Positions 21,429-30,307 of a DNA stretch of 64,000 nt are shown in pieces. Under the pieces are notes generated by a model. That model was not told the origin of the DNA, made no database searches, and was given only the letters and a program-made list of their open reading frames with translations. The translations under genes and the position numbers were made by a program. Every line of letters begins with the position of its first letter. Position 1 is the first letter of the stretch. The DNA comes from Woeseiaceae bacterium. GTDB taxonomy: Bacteria; Pseudomonadota; Gammaproteobacteria; Steroidobacterales; Woeseiaceae. Location: positions 62,001 through 126,000 of the forward strand of contig JAJFKP010000006.1 of the NCBI GenBank assembly GCA_021773135.1. Direction: 5' to 3'.

Positions 21429-22682
21429 TCAGGTTTCCTCTTCAACAGTGTCCGTGTCTTCCGTCGCTTCAGGCTTGCGCTCGGGCGTTCGGACGGTGAA
21501 TGCCGCCAGTGCGCCTGACTCACTTTGCACATACAGCTTGTCGCCCATTACCAGCGGCACGCCGGATATCATGCCTTTGCCGACGCGCTCACGAGCGAGC
21601 GGGCGGCCATCGCCAGTGGAAAAGAAGTGCACGTATCCTTCGAAGTCGCCAACGACCACCGCAGAGCCGAACACAACCGGTGCGGTGGGTTCGCGATTAA
21701 GCAGCCCGTCCTGTCGCCAGACGTCGCTACCGTTCTGGCGCAGCAGTGCAATTAGCTCGCCGTGATCACCGACCGCATAGATATTGTTCCAGTCAGCAGT
21801 GAGACCGACGTGGGTCGAGATCTCGCGATCCCACAGTAACTCACCCGACTCAGCGGCGATGGATGCGATGCGACCGTTATAACCTGAGGCGTAGATGTCC
21901 TGTCCGACAGCGGCCATCGAACCATCGATATCGGCGAGCCTGTCGAGGTCGGAACGACCCGCCGGAGGCGTCAGAATTGCTTCCCATTCTGTTGTCCCAT
22001 CCGCAAGACTGGATGCGACCAAGCGACCGTTGTCAAAGCCTGAGATAATGAATCCGCCAACGACAATGGGCGTCGCAGAGCCACGTTGCGTCAGTGCGGG
22101 CAGGGTCTGCTCCAGCGCCCATGACTGTGAACCATCAAATAGAGAATAAACACGCAGTCGTCCATCGATCGTATAGACGACCACTTCCCCGTTGCGAACG
22201 ATTGGTCTGGCGAGCGCCTCACCGGCGATATTGATTCGCCAGATCTCGGCACCGTCCGTGGTATGCAGCGCAATCAAATCTCCATCGTAGCCGGCGACAA
22301 CGACGACATCATCGCCGACACCCGGGCCAGCCGAAAGAATCGTGTCTGTCTCAACTCGCCAAATGCGCTTGCCGCTCGCGGGATCGTAAGCAGTTACATT
22401 GCCGTTATAACTCGCTGCATAAATCCGGTTTCCGTCGCTAGCAGGCGCAAGACCGATACGCAGAAATTCGCTCCCTTTGCCTACTTTGTCAGACCAAATG
22501 CGCCGGACGTCCAGAGATTCTTCGAATTCCAACAGCTCCGCCGGGGCAAGTTCCTCTTCGTCGTCGCCACCGAAAACGCCGCAACCCGATAACGGGATGG
22601 CGATTAGCACCACGAGGAGCGCCGGCCAGCGATCAAGCCGGAAACGACCCGGTCGCGGGCTCAATTTGTATGCACAGGCCAT
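21429..22682 (-). CDS. bamB: Outer membrane assembly lipoprotein BamB
   Basis: It is a lipoprotein subunit of the BAM complex that folds beta-barrel proteins into the outer membrane. The 417 residues carry a lipoprotein signal with lipobox LSGC near residue 34, then PQQ-like beta-propeller repeats (for example YAASYNGNVTAYDPASGKRIW, VVAGYDGDLIALHTTDG and YASGYNGRIASIAAESGELLW). The start codon overlaps the yfgM stop (TAATG), so translation is coupled. The acidic C-terminal tail is longer than usual. Confidence 0.95.
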   Translation of the reverse strand: MACAYKLSPRPGRFRLDRWPALLVVLIAIPLSGCGVFGGDDEEELAPAELLEFEESLDVRRIWSDKVGKGSEFLRIGLAPASDGNRIYAASYNGNVTAYDPASGKRIWRVETDTILSAGPGVGDDVVVVAGYDGDLIALHTTDGAEIWRINIAGEALARPIVRNGEVVVYTIDGRLRVYSLFDGSQSWALEQTLPALTQRGSATPIVVGGFIISGFDNGRLVASSLADGTTEWEAILTPPAGRSDLDRLADIDGSMAAVGQDIYASGYNGRIASIAAESGELLWDREISTHVGLTADWNNIYAVGDHGELIALLRQNGSDVWRQDGLLNREPTAPVVFGSAVVVGDFEGYVHFFSTGDGRPLARERVGKGMISGVPLVMGDKLYVQSESGALAAFTVRTPERKPEATEDTDTVEEET

Positions 22683-23497
22683 TACTCCGTCTCTGGCTCG
22701 CCTTCCAGCGCTTCAGCTGCGTCGGAAACAGCGTCCACGGCGGAATCGGCAGATTCTTCGACTGATTCCAATACGGCGCTGTCAGGTTCCGCCGAGTCGT
22801 CGTCGTCAATCTCTGCCGTTGCGGCCGCATCGAAGCCCACTGCTTCCGCGGCGGCAGCTATTTCACCGGGTGCCGGCAGATCATTGATCTTCAACTGAAT
22901 AATGCTTAAGTCCACCGTCGGCGTAAGCTGACTGTCATTCAGCGCGGCTATGTAAGCTGCTTCTGCCTCCGCATAAGACCCCATTGCCGCATAGGCATCA
23001 CCCATGACCTCACTGTAACGTGCTGCAAACGCGGTGTCGGTTTGATCCCGTAAAACGTTCAGCGCCTCTTCCGCCCTGCCCTGATAGAGAAATATCTTGG
23101 CAAGCCGCAAGCGCGCGATGAGTGCGATCTCAGTGTCCGGTGAGGAATCAAGCAGCGCCTGCAGCTCATCCGCCGCATCCTGGTCGCGTGATTTGTCCAT
23201 ATAAAGCCTGGCCATCGCGAGATGCGTTTGTGCGGCGTACGGCGACGAATCGTAGTTCTCATACAACTCACTCGCTGGTCCGACTGCATCTTCGATTCGA
23301 CCGAGATCTGCCGCATACATTACGTCTTCAAAGAGTGACGACGCCGCTATCTCGGCATCCGCCGTGCTGCTTTGCCAGCGATTCCAGCCGAAGATGATAA
23401 TGAGGCCGGCGGCGATTCCGCCAAGCACGAAGTTACCGTTCTCGGCCCACCAGGTCCGCATAGCATCCAGTTGTTCTTTATCTGATAAATCTTCCAC
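22682..23497 (-). CDS. yfgM: YfgM-type ancillary SecYEG translocon subunit
   Basis: This 271-residue inner-membrane protein has one N-terminal membrane segment (FVLGGIAAGLIIIFGW, about residues 23-39) and periplasmic tetratricopeptide repeats (about 70-190). The YfgM family works with PpiD at SecYEG to pass proteins to periplasmic chaperones. Typical pieces are LDAMRTWWAENGNFVLGG and YAAQTHLAMARLYMD. The last ~70 residues are an acidic Ala/Asp/Glu-rich extension. It lies between hisS and bamB as in other Gammaproteobacteria. Confidence 0.92.
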   Translation of the reverse strand: MEDLSDKEQLDAMRTWWAENGNFVLGGIAAGLIIIFGWNRWQSSTADAEIAASSLFEDVMYAADLGRIEDAVGPASELYENYDSSPYAAQTHLAMARLYMDKSRDQDAADELQALLDSSPDTEIALIARLRLAKIFLYQGRAEEALNVLRDQTDTAFAARYSEVMGDAYAAMGSYAEAEAAYIAALNDSQLTPTVDLSIIQLKINDLPAPGEIAAAAEAVGFDAAATAEIDDDDSAEPDSAVLESVEESADSAVDAVSDAAEALEGEPETE

Positions 23498-23583
23498 GAT
23501 TACGCCTTCTTTCTTTTCCAGTTAGCTCGGATATCGCGCTATGTCAGCAGCTCATCGTGAGCCGTGCTGTCATCTCCGAATGT

Positions 23584-24852
23584 CTAATTCGTTAGCCTGC
23601 CAGTGATGGTCGCTGCCAGATCATCTAATGCAACGTTCACCTGCTCGCCATTCGTCCGCAGCGGTTTCAGACCCGCCTGACCTGCGGCAATTTCATCCTC
23701 ACCCAGTATTACCGCGTAGGCAGCTCCACTTTTGTCGGCTCGCTTGAGCTGCGTCTTGAAGCTGCCACCGCCAAGGTTACTTTCGACCCTGATCGCAGCG
23801 CTTTGATCCCGTAATTCCTCGGCTATCGACAGGGCCCGCCTGGAGGCCGGCTCACCCACTGCGACGATATAAACCTCTGGCGCTGCATTGCCCGCGATGC
23901 CGCCACAAGCTTCGTACAGGCCGATAAGTCTCTCGACACCCATCGCCCAGCCGATAGCAGGCGTCGATCGCCCGCCCAGTTTTTCAACCAACCCATCGTA
24001 GCGCCCACCTGCGCAGACTGCGCCCTGCGCACCCAAAGCATCGGTTATCCACTCAAAAACCGTCTGATTATAGTAGTCCAGGCCACGAACCAGGCGTGGA
24101 TTTACCACGTACGGCACATCTGCCAATTCCAAAAGCTCGCGCAGCCCATCAAAATGCGCCTGCGATTCTACGTCCAGATGGTCGATCATGACCGGAGCGG
24201 CCTCGATCAGCGCCTGCATTTCGGGGTTCTTGCTGTCCAGAATGCGAAGCGGATTCTTTTCAAGGCGGCGAATACTATCCTCATCCAACGCACTTTTCAC
24301 TTCTGAAAAATAATTAACCAGCTCAGTCCGATAGGCAGCCCGGCCCGCAGGCGTCCCCAGCGAGTTAATTTCCAGCGTCAGGCGCCGCAGGCCCAGTTTT
24401 TCCCACATGCGCGCACACATGATCATAAGTTCGGCGTCGATGTCCGGTCCGGCGAACCCCATCGCCTCAACATCAAATTGGTGAAACTGCCGGTAGCGGC
24501 CTTTCTGCGGTTTCTCGTAGCGAAACATCGGTCCGACCGTCCAGAATTTTTGGCGTTGATTGTGCAGCAGTCCGTTGGTAATTCCGGCTCGCACCATGCC
24601 TGCCGTCGCTTCGGGCCGCATGGTCAGACTTTCCTCGTTGCGATCGCGAAATGAATACATTTCTTTTTCCACAATATCGGTTACTTCGCCGATCGCGCGC
24701 GCGAATACCTCCGTATGCTCAAGAATCGGCAGTCTGATTTCGCGGTATCCGTAAGATTCAATAACTTCACGCACGCGCTCTTCGATGAGACGCCAGGTTG
24801 GAGAGCGCTCTGGAAGAATGTCGTTCATGCCACGGACGGCTTTAGGCTTCAC
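23584..24852 (-). CDS. hisS: Histidyl-tRNA synthetase
   Basis: It charges tRNA-His. The class II motifs are present: motif 2 around [20 protein letters not shown], the histidine-specific [13 protein letters not shown] and motif 3 around [11 protein letters not shown] prefer the GTG at 24852 ([14 protein letters not shown]) because GGAAA lies about seven bases upstream and the resulting 422 residues match the family; a TTG at 24894 would add 14 residues. The usual neighbour ispG between rodZ and hisS is missing here; rodZ ends 78 bases upstream. Confidence 0.96.
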   Translation of the reverse strand: MKPKAVRGMNDILPERSPTWRLIEERVREVIESYGYREIRLPILEHTEVFARAIGEVTDIVEKEMYSFRDRNEESLTMRPEATAGMVRAGITNGLLHNQRQKFWTVGPMFRYEKPQKGRYRQFHQFDVEAMGFAGPDIDAELMIMCARMWEKLGLRRLTLEINSLGTPAGRAAYRTELVNYFSEVKSALDEDSIRRLEKNPLRILDSKNPEMQALIEAAPVMIDHLDVESQAHFDGLRELLELADVPYVVNPRLVRGLDYYNQTVFEWITDALGAQGAVCAGGRYDGLVEKLGGRSTPAIGWAMGVERLIGLYEACGGIAGNAAPEVYIVAVGEPASRRALSIAEELRDQSAAIRVESNLGGGSFKTQLKRADKSGAAYAVILGEDEIAAGQAGLKPLRTNGEQVNVALDDLAATITGRLTN

Positions 24853-24930
24853 GGGTTTTCCGACGCTTGGAATGGTTTGACGATAGCGCGGCAAGCATGA
24901 TTTTGACCGTCTCCGGTTCCAGGGTCATGG

Positions 24931-25854
24931 CTACTGCGCATTGAGCGTCAGCCTGGCGAGGCGACCGGTCTGCGCAGAAGCCGGGATCGTGTAGTCACTA
25001 CCCTCGACCCGGACACTGACGTTATTGCTGTCGCCCAGAATGACCCGCAGCGGTGCATCACCGGCGAGCGTTACGGTATTGCCCGCCCGTCCCAGATCGT
25101 AGAAAAGCCTGCGCCCGGACGCATCCGAAACTTCCGTCCAGCAGTCTCCGGAAAACGCAAGTTCGATTTGCACCTGCGGCAAGTCGCTGTCGGTCACCAT
25201 CACCGGCACACTGATGCGGGACGTCTCGGCTGGTGCGGCGTCGTCCACACCTGGCTGCAGATCGTCCGACGTGTCTATGGCCATATCTGCCGCCATATCC
25301 GGTTCGGCCGGCACAGCCGATTCTGTTACGGGATTGTCCTCCGGATCAGGCGCTTCGGCAGCTGCAACATCCTCATCGTTTGCGGAGCTGAAGGGTGCCA
25401 GCACGGCCGGATCAGCAGCAGGTGCGGGCGCCGGTTCACGGGTGAACCACCAATACGCTGCCGCGCTTATGGCACCGATAATGAGAAACGCAACAATCCA
25501 GGGTCCGGCTGAAAAATCGCCCGGGGATTTGCGCTTAAGTCCCACGACCGGCGGTGCCCCAACGGATCGGTTCATCTGGTAGTAATCGGTCATGACATCG
25601 TCGACTGAAATACCGACCAGCTCTGCATATTTTCTCAAATGGCCCTTGGCAAACACTGGCGCGCCAAGCACGTCGAAATCATTTTTTTCCAACGCCCGCA
25701 CTTTATGTTCGTCCAGGTGCAGTTCCTTCGCGATATCGCCCACCGCAATATCGTTCTCGCGACGCGCTATACGCAGGCGTTCCCCGCAAACCGGCCCGGA
25801 TTGTTCTTCAGGTTGTTCGGCTTTCTGTTTCATAGTGCGACGCTCGTCCCTCAC
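24931..25854 (-). CDS. rodZ: Cytoskeletal protein RodZ
   Basis: It anchors MreB and helps set rod shape. The 307 residues comprise an N-terminal helix-turn-helix (GERLRIARRENDIAVGDIAKE to about residue 90), a membrane span (WIVAFLIIGAISAAAYWWF, about 120-138), an Asp/Ala/Pro-rich periplasmic linker and a C-terminal DUF4115 beta domain (FSGDCWTEVSDASGRRLFYDL). The GTG start overlaps the pilF stop (GTGA) and AGGG precedes it; ATG 25833 is an alternative. Position after pilF is conserved. Confidence 0.93.
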   Translation of the reverse strand: MRDERRTMKQKAEQPEEQSGPVCGERLRIARRENDIAVGDIAKELHLDEHKVRALEKNDFDVLGAPVFAKGHLRKYAELVGISVDDVMTDYYQMNRSVGAPPVVGLKRKSPGDFSAGPWIVAFLIIGAISAAAYWWFTREPAPAPAADPAVLAPFSSANDEDVAAAEAPDPEDNPVTESAVPAEPDMAADMAIDTSDDLQPGVDDAAPAETSRISVPVMVTDSDLPQVQIELAFSGDCWTEVSDASGRRLFYDLGRAGNTVTLAGDAPLRVILGDSNNVSVRVEGSDYTIPASAQTGRLARLTLNAQ

Positions 25855-26624
25855 TCACCCTGGCGCAACAGGATACGAGCCTCTGCTGACTCCGGAAAAT
25901 CCCTGATCAGCTGGTTAGTGTAATCGGTTGCGGCTCGACGATCGCCGTCCTTCGTTTCAATTTGTACGGCCAGGTACAGGACCGCGGCAGATGGCGGATT
26001 GGCGCTCAGGTGGCGCTCGAGAAAAGCACGCGCGCGCAGATTGTCGCCATTGTTGTACTGCAATGCGGCCATCTGGATTAACGCTTCGGGATGGGTCGGA
26101 CGTACCCGGAGCGCATCGCGGAAATACTTCTCCGCCATCACCGGATCGGGTTTTTTCGATGCGCATACGCCTGCGTTGGTCATCATGAGGTAGGTTTCTT
26201 CGTTCTCAAGAATTCCGATTGCACGCTCAAACTGCACGACGGCTTCGTCGTATTGCTCTTGCTGGCACAAAAAGATTGCATAGGCGTTGCGAACATCAGG
26301 ATTGTTCGGCGCGAGGCGAATGGCTCGATTGAAGGATTCCGTCGCCAGCCGGTCCTGACCAAGCTGCACCAGGGTCAACGCGAGCAGGTTGTGTGCATCG
26401 ACTAACCTGCTGTCAAACTCAATCGCCCTTTCGAGCCGGTCCCGCGCAAGTTCATAGTTGCCATTGCGGTAGTAGCGCGCGCCGAGCTGGTAATTTTGAT
26501 CCGCAGCGTCCTCGCTGATCGTCGTTCTGCGCGCCGATGATCCTTCGGATACGCAGCCGGAAAGGATTGCCACACAAAGCAGCATCGCGCCGGCCGCCGA
26601 TCGGTAATAAGTCGCTGTGTTCAT
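25851..26624 (-). CDS. pilF: Type IV pilus assembly/stability lipoprotein PilF (PilW)
   Basis: This 257-residue outer-membrane lipoprotein is of the kind needed for PilQ secretin assembly. The signal ends with lipobox LSGC (about residues 19-22). Tandem tetratricopeptide repeats follow, such as YQLGARYYRNGNYELARDRL, VDAHNLLALTLVQLGQ and RNAYAIFLCQQEQYDEA. I start it at ATG 26624, which places the signal peptide at the N-terminus; the open frame extends to a TTG at 26663. No other pilus gene is in the window, but this position between rlmN and rodZ is the standard one. Confidence 0.92.
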   Translation of the reverse strand: MNTATYYRSAAGAMLLCVAILSGCVSEGSSARRTTISEDAADQNYQLGARYYRNGNYELARDRLERAIEFDSRLVDAHNLLALTLVQLGQDRLATESFNRAIRLAPNNPDVRNAYAIFLCQQEQYDEAVVQFERAIGILENEETYLMMTNAGVCASKKPDPVMAEKYFRDALRVRPTHPEALIQMAALQYNNGDNLRARAFLERHLSANPPSAAVLYLAVQIETKDGDRRAATDYTNQLIRDFPESAEARILLRQGE

Positions 26625-26666
26625 GAATTTGTCGTCGTCCTGCCCGTTAATTCGTGCTGCCAAGTC

Positions 26667-27782
26667 TTACCGCGTTGCCGGCTTCCGGCCCTTTTCACGC
26701 AGCCGGACTCTGACCCTGTCCCGTACTTTACCAGCCAGCTGCCCACACGCGGCATCGATGTCATCGCCGCGAGTACGGCGTGTCGTTGCCACCAGGCCAC
26801 GCTGACGCAGGCGGCCCTGGAATTGCTCGATCGTCCTGGTTCTCGAACGCGCATAATCGTTGCCAGTAAAGGGATTGAAGGGAATCAGGTTGATCTTGGC
26901 CGGCCTGCCTGTTAACAGAGTCGCCAGTTTATCTGCGTGCTGCAGAGAATCATTTACGTCGCGCAGCATGACATATTCAAACGTTATAAAGCGATTCGCG
27001 CGCTTCGCCGCATAGCGCCAGCAGGCGTCCAGCAGAGTGGCGATGGGATGCACTCTGTTAATGGGGACCAGTACATCTCGGAGCGCATCGTCGGGCGCAT
27101 GCAGAGAGACCGCCAGCGATACATTGCAATCGTCGCCAAGCTTTTCGAGTTGCGGCACGATCCCGGACGTGCTGACCGTAATACGTCTGCGAGATAGCCC
27201 GTAACCAAAATCAGATAGCAAAATCTCCAGAGTCGGAATCACGTTTCGATAATTGGCCAGCGGTTCGCCCATACCCATGAAAACAACGTTGGATACAGCC
27301 GGTTGCCCATTTGCCCGGGCGGCCAGATTACGATTGGCATGTGCCACCTGTCCGATAATCTCTGCAACATCCAGGTTGCGATTGAATCCCTGTGCCCCGG
27401 TCGCACAAAAAGAACAGTCCAGCGCGCAGCCGACCTGTGATGAAATACACAGCGTTCCCCTGCCGGGTTCCGGTATGAAAACAGTCTCGACCGCCTGGCC
27501 CGCGCCCGATTCGAACAACCACTTGACGGTGCCGTCCGCCGACGTCTGCTCGGATATAACACCAGGCAAGGTAATCGACGCGACAGAGTCCAATTGCGAA
27601 CGTAACGCTTTGGATAAATCCGTCATTTCCTCAAATGTTGCGGCGTTGCGCTGATGAATCCATTGCAGCACCTGCCGTGCACGGAACGGTTTCTCCCCGA
27701 TTTCGGCAAAAAAGTTCCGCAGCTGAGATTCAGTCAGTCCGAGAAGATTCGTCCTCGTATCCACTTTTCTCACGGGAATCAT
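26667..27782 (-). CDS. rlmN: Dual-specificity 23S rRNA (A2503) / tRNA (A37) C2-methyltransferase RlmN
   Basis: This radical-SAM enzyme methylates C2 of A2503 in 23S rRNA and A37 in some tRNAs. The cluster motif is CALDCSFC; FMGMGEPLANYRNV and RRITVSTSGIVP are hallmarks, and the C-terminal catalytic Cys lies in DIDAACGQL. ATG 27782 gives 371 residues; a GTG at 27806 is also possible. It follows ndk on the same strand with 24 bases between. Confidence 0.95.
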   Translation of the reverse strand: MIPVRKVDTRTNLLGLTESQLRNFFAEIGEKPFRARQVLQWIHQRNAATFEEMTDLSKALRSQLDSVASITLPGVISEQTSADGTVKWLFESGAGQAVETVFIPEPGRGTLCISSQVGCALDCSFCATGAQGFNRNLDVAEIIGQVAHANRNLAARANGQPAVSNVVFMGMGEPLANYRNVIPTLEILLSDFGYGLSRRRITVSTSGIVPQLEKLGDDCNVSLAVSLHAPDDALRDVLVPINRVHPIATLLDACWRYAAKRANRFITFEYVMLRDVNDSLQHADKLATLLTGRPAKINLIPFNPFTGNDYARSRTRTIEQFQGRLRQRGLVATTRRTRGDDIDAACGQLAGKVRDRVRVRLREKGRKPATR

Positions 27783-27806
27783 TTTTGCGGCCGGGTCGAC
27801 TTGCAC

Positions 27807-28238
27807 TTAGCGTGTTCGCGGGCAAATGTCGTTATGACCGAAGAAGAAATCGATCTCAACAGCGGCGGTGTCCGGACCGTCCGAACCGTGCACGACGTTT
27901 TCCTCGATACTGGCGGCGAAGTCTTTGCGTATTGTCCCGGGATCAGCATCGTCGGGATTGGTCGCCCCCATGATTTCGCGATGCCTGTCAATCGCATTTT
28001 CCCCCTCGAGGACCTGCACGATAACCGGTCCGGAGCGCATGTATTTGACCAGGTCCTGGTAAAACGGTCGCTCCTTGTGGACCGCATAGAATCCTTCAGC
28101 CTGTTCCTGAGACAGATGCATCATGCGGGCCGCAATAATCTGCAGACCGGCTTTCTCGAAACGACTGTAGATTTCGCCAATGAGGTTTTTCTCGACGCCA
28201 TCTGGCTTGATAATGGAGAGCGTGCGCTCGACGGACAT
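27807..28238 (-). CDS. ndk: Nucleoside diphosphate kinase
   Basis: It transfers gamma-phosphate between nucleoside triphosphates and diphosphates. The 143 residues are standard: [47 protein letters not shown] and the phosphohistidine motif HGSDG. It heads the ndk-rlmN-pilF-rodZ run; a strong terminator upstream isolates it from the isc genes. Confidence 0.97.
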   Translation of the reverse strand: MSVERTLSIIKPDGVEKNLIGEIYSRFEKAGLQIIAARMMHLSQEQAEGFYAVHKERPFYQDLVKYMRSGPVIVQVLEGENAIDRHREIMGATNPDDADPGTIRKDFAASIEENVVHGSDGPDTAAVEIDFFFGHNDICPRTR

Positions 28239-28266
28239 TGCGATTTTCCTTTTATTCGGGAGATTT

Positions 28267-28294
28267 CAAAAAAGCCGGCTTCAGATGAGCCGGC
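28267..28294 (-). terminator. Rho-independent terminator of the isc operon
   Basis: A perfect seven-base inverted repeat, GCCGGCT (28274-28280) and AGCCGGC (28288-28294) with a seven-base loop, is followed on the minus strand by six T (28268-28273). It lies after iscA and before ndk. Confidence 0.88.
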
Positions 28295-28394
28295 CATAAG
28301 GGTGTGAACATTCGTAAGTGTCCAATTTTACTTGGATAAATGTCGTCAGGCAATGCGCCCGGGCGAGCCTCGGTGCCTGGCGGGGACCGAGCTG

Positions 28395-28718
28395 TCAGAT
28401 ACTGAAGCTCTCTCCACAGCCGCACTCACCCGAAATGTTCGGGTTGCGGAAGCGAAATGCTTCGTTAAGGCCCTCTTTGACAAAATCTACTTCTGTCCCG
28501 TCAATCAGGGCGAGACTTTCCCGGTCAACAACCACGGTGACCCCGCCGTCTTCAAAAACGGCATCATCATCATTGACTGCATCGGCATAATTCACAACAT
28601 AGGCGAAACCGTTACAGCCCGTCTTTTTGACACCGATACGCAGACCAATGCCACCGTCGCGGTTATCGAGATAGCTTCGGACCCGCTCTGCCGCGGGCTC
28701 AGTCAGTGAAATAGCCAT
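28395..28718 (-). CDS. iscA: IscA-type iron-sulfur assembly protein
   Basis: This 107-residue A-type carrier for iron-sulfur clusters has the same length as E. coli IscA and the three ligands at the same positions: Cys35 (KKTGCNGFAYV), Cys99 and Cys101 (ECGCGESF). It lies 12 bases after the IscU-like gene in the trmJ-iscS-iscU-iscA run and is followed about 100 bases later by a terminator. hscB, hscA and fdx, which normally follow, are absent. Confidence 0.92.
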   Translation of the reverse strand: MAISLTEPAAERVRSYLDNRDGGIGLRIGVKKTGCNGFAYVVNYADAVNDDDAVFEDGGVTVVVDRESLALIDGTEVDFVKEGLNEAFRFRNPNISGECGCGESFSI

Positions 28719-28730
28719 AACTTCCGTATT

Positions 28731-29123
28731 TTAATCCTGTTTTTCGTTTGCGTTAATTTGTGCCGCGAGTGACCGTAGCGCGTCCTCGAGCAACAATATC
28801 CTGCCGAACTTTGCATCAGGTACAGACAATTGCTGCACCAGTTCGTTCTGATCAAATTCCAGTAACGTTCCAAGCGGCCTGTTTTCCTTGTCCGCACACA
28901 GGGATTCAGCCGCCGCAATCAGAAACGGACAGCCCCAGGCCAGGAACCGCATTGCCGCGATGGCATCATTCCTGATGCCCACTGCCAATCGAAGGCGCGC
29001 CCCATCGGCTGATTCCGCGACCTCCGCCGTGCAAATAGAATCATACCTGTCTTTCAGCTCGCCCGCGTGCTGCGGATTCGCAAAACGGGCGCGCACGAAG
29101 TCGTTGTAGGGCTCGACCAACAT
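28731..29123 (-). CDS. Divergent IscU/NifU-N-like scaffold protein
   Basis: This 130-residue protein lies where iscU should be and aligns with the NifU N-terminal fold (VEPYNDFVRARFANPQHAGEL, MRFLAWGCPFLIAAAESL, GRILLLEDALRSLAAQI). Of the three canonical scaffold cysteines only the middle one (Cys65) is kept; the first is Asp40 (ESADGARLRL) and the third is Gly107 (KFGRILLLEDA). Cys31 and Cys76 are elsewhere. It also lacks the HscA-binding LPPVK motif (SVPDAKF instead), and hscA is absent locally. It may be a modified scaffold or have another role. It sits two bases after iscS. Confidence 0.78.
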   Translation of the reverse strand: MLVEPYNDFVRARFANPQHAGELKDRYDSICTAEVAESADGARLRLAVGIRNDAIAAMRFLAWGCPFLIAAAESLCADKENRPLGTLLEFDQNELVQQLSVPDAKFGRILLLEDALRSLAAQINANEKQD

Positions 29124-29125
29124 GC

Positions 29126-30307
29126 TCAGAAAGCGGCTGAAATCGGTGGCGCAATGGAACGCAGGTGGTCGACAGTATTACGATAGCGTTCGATGGCGAT
29201 ATCGATTTCGCGCTCGGTCGTCGCGCGCCCGAAACTGAAGCGCACGGCGCTCTGTGCCAGAAGGTCGCTGCGACCCATCCCGCGCAATACGTACGAAGAC
29301 TCGGCACTGACCGAATTGCAGGCTGAACCGCTCGCGACGCAAACAGGCTCCATGCCCAGCATCAGGCTCTCGCCCTCCACGCCCGAGACGCTGAAGTTTA
29401 GTATTCCCGGGTAGCATTGCGGGGCACTGCCATTGCGCGTCACGCCAGCGATATTCCGCACGCCGTTCCAGAGCCGGTCGTTAAGAATCTGCATTCTTTC
29501 GTGATCAGTGTGCATTTGCTGCCGCGCACCTTCCGCTGCGACCCCCAGCCCGGCGACGAGATGGACCGGTACGGTGCCGGGCCGAAGACGTCGTTCCTGA
29601 CCACCGCCAAACAATATCGGCGAGATCTTGCAGCTGGGTCGATCCGCAATGTACAAGCCCCCGACACCCTGCGGCCCGTAAAATTTGTGCGCGGTGAACG
29701 ACAGGAGGTCAATCGGCATTTCCTCAAGGTCGATCGCCACCTTGCCTACCGACTGGGCGGCGTCAGTGTGAAACAAAACGCCGCGCGACCGACACAGCTC
29801 GCCTATTTCACGGATATTCTGCATGACGCCGGTTTCATTGTTGACATGCATCACTGAGACGAGCTGCGTATCAGTGCGCATGGCGCTTGCAATATCTTCG
29901 ATACCAAGCAGGCCATCGACCGCCGGCGGCAGCCACGACACCTGGAACCCATCTCGCTCGAGCGCTTTGAAAGTATCCACAACCGCCTTGTGTTCCGTCG
30001 GCATTGTAATCAGGTGCTTGCCGCGATGAGCGCGGGCGCGCGCCGCCCCCTGGATAGCCAGATTGTCAGACTCAGTGGCGCCTGATGTGAATATCAGGCA
30101 CCCAGGCTTCGTATTCAGCAGGCGCGCGACCTGGTCACGGGCGACAGCAACCGCGGCCGCCGACTCGCGGCCCGCCACGTGTGTCGACGCCGGATTGGCG
30201 TAAGGCCGCCCTGACGCCAGCCAGCCCTGCATTGCTGCTGCGACTTCGGGAGCAAGTGGCGTCGTCGCAGCGTAGTCGAGAAAGATGGGCTCATTGAGCA
30301 TCGTCAA
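29126..30307 (-). CDS. iscS: Cysteine desulfurase IscS
   Basis: This PLP enzyme mobilises sulfur from cysteine for iron-sulfur clusters and tRNA thiolation. The 393 residues contain the N-terminal LDYAATTPLAPEV, FTSGATESDNLAIQG, the PLP lysine in SFTAHKFYGPQGVGGLY and the catalytic Cys loop ASGSACNSVSAESSYVLRGMG. The start overlaps the trmJ stop (ATGA). Group I (IscS-type) features fit better than SufS. Confidence 0.95.
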   Translation of the reverse strand: MTMLNEPIFLDYAATTPLAPEVAAAMQGWLASGRPYANPASTHVAGRESAAAVAVARDQVARLLNTKPGCLIFTSGATESDNLAIQGAARARAHRGKHLITMPTEHKAVVDTFKALERDGFQVSWLPPAVDGLLGIEDIASAMRTDTQLVSVMHVNNETGVMQNIREIGELCRSRGVLFHTDAAQSVGKVAIDLEEMPIDLLSFTAHKFYGPQGVGGLYIADRPSCKISPILFGGGQERRLRPGTVPVHLVAGLGVAAEGARQQMHTDHERMQILNDRLWNGVRNIAGVTRNGSAPQCYPGILNFSVSGVEGESLMLGMEPVCVASGSACNSVSAESSYVLRGMGRSDLLAQSAVRFSFGRATTEREIDIAIERYRNTVDHLRSIAPPISAAF

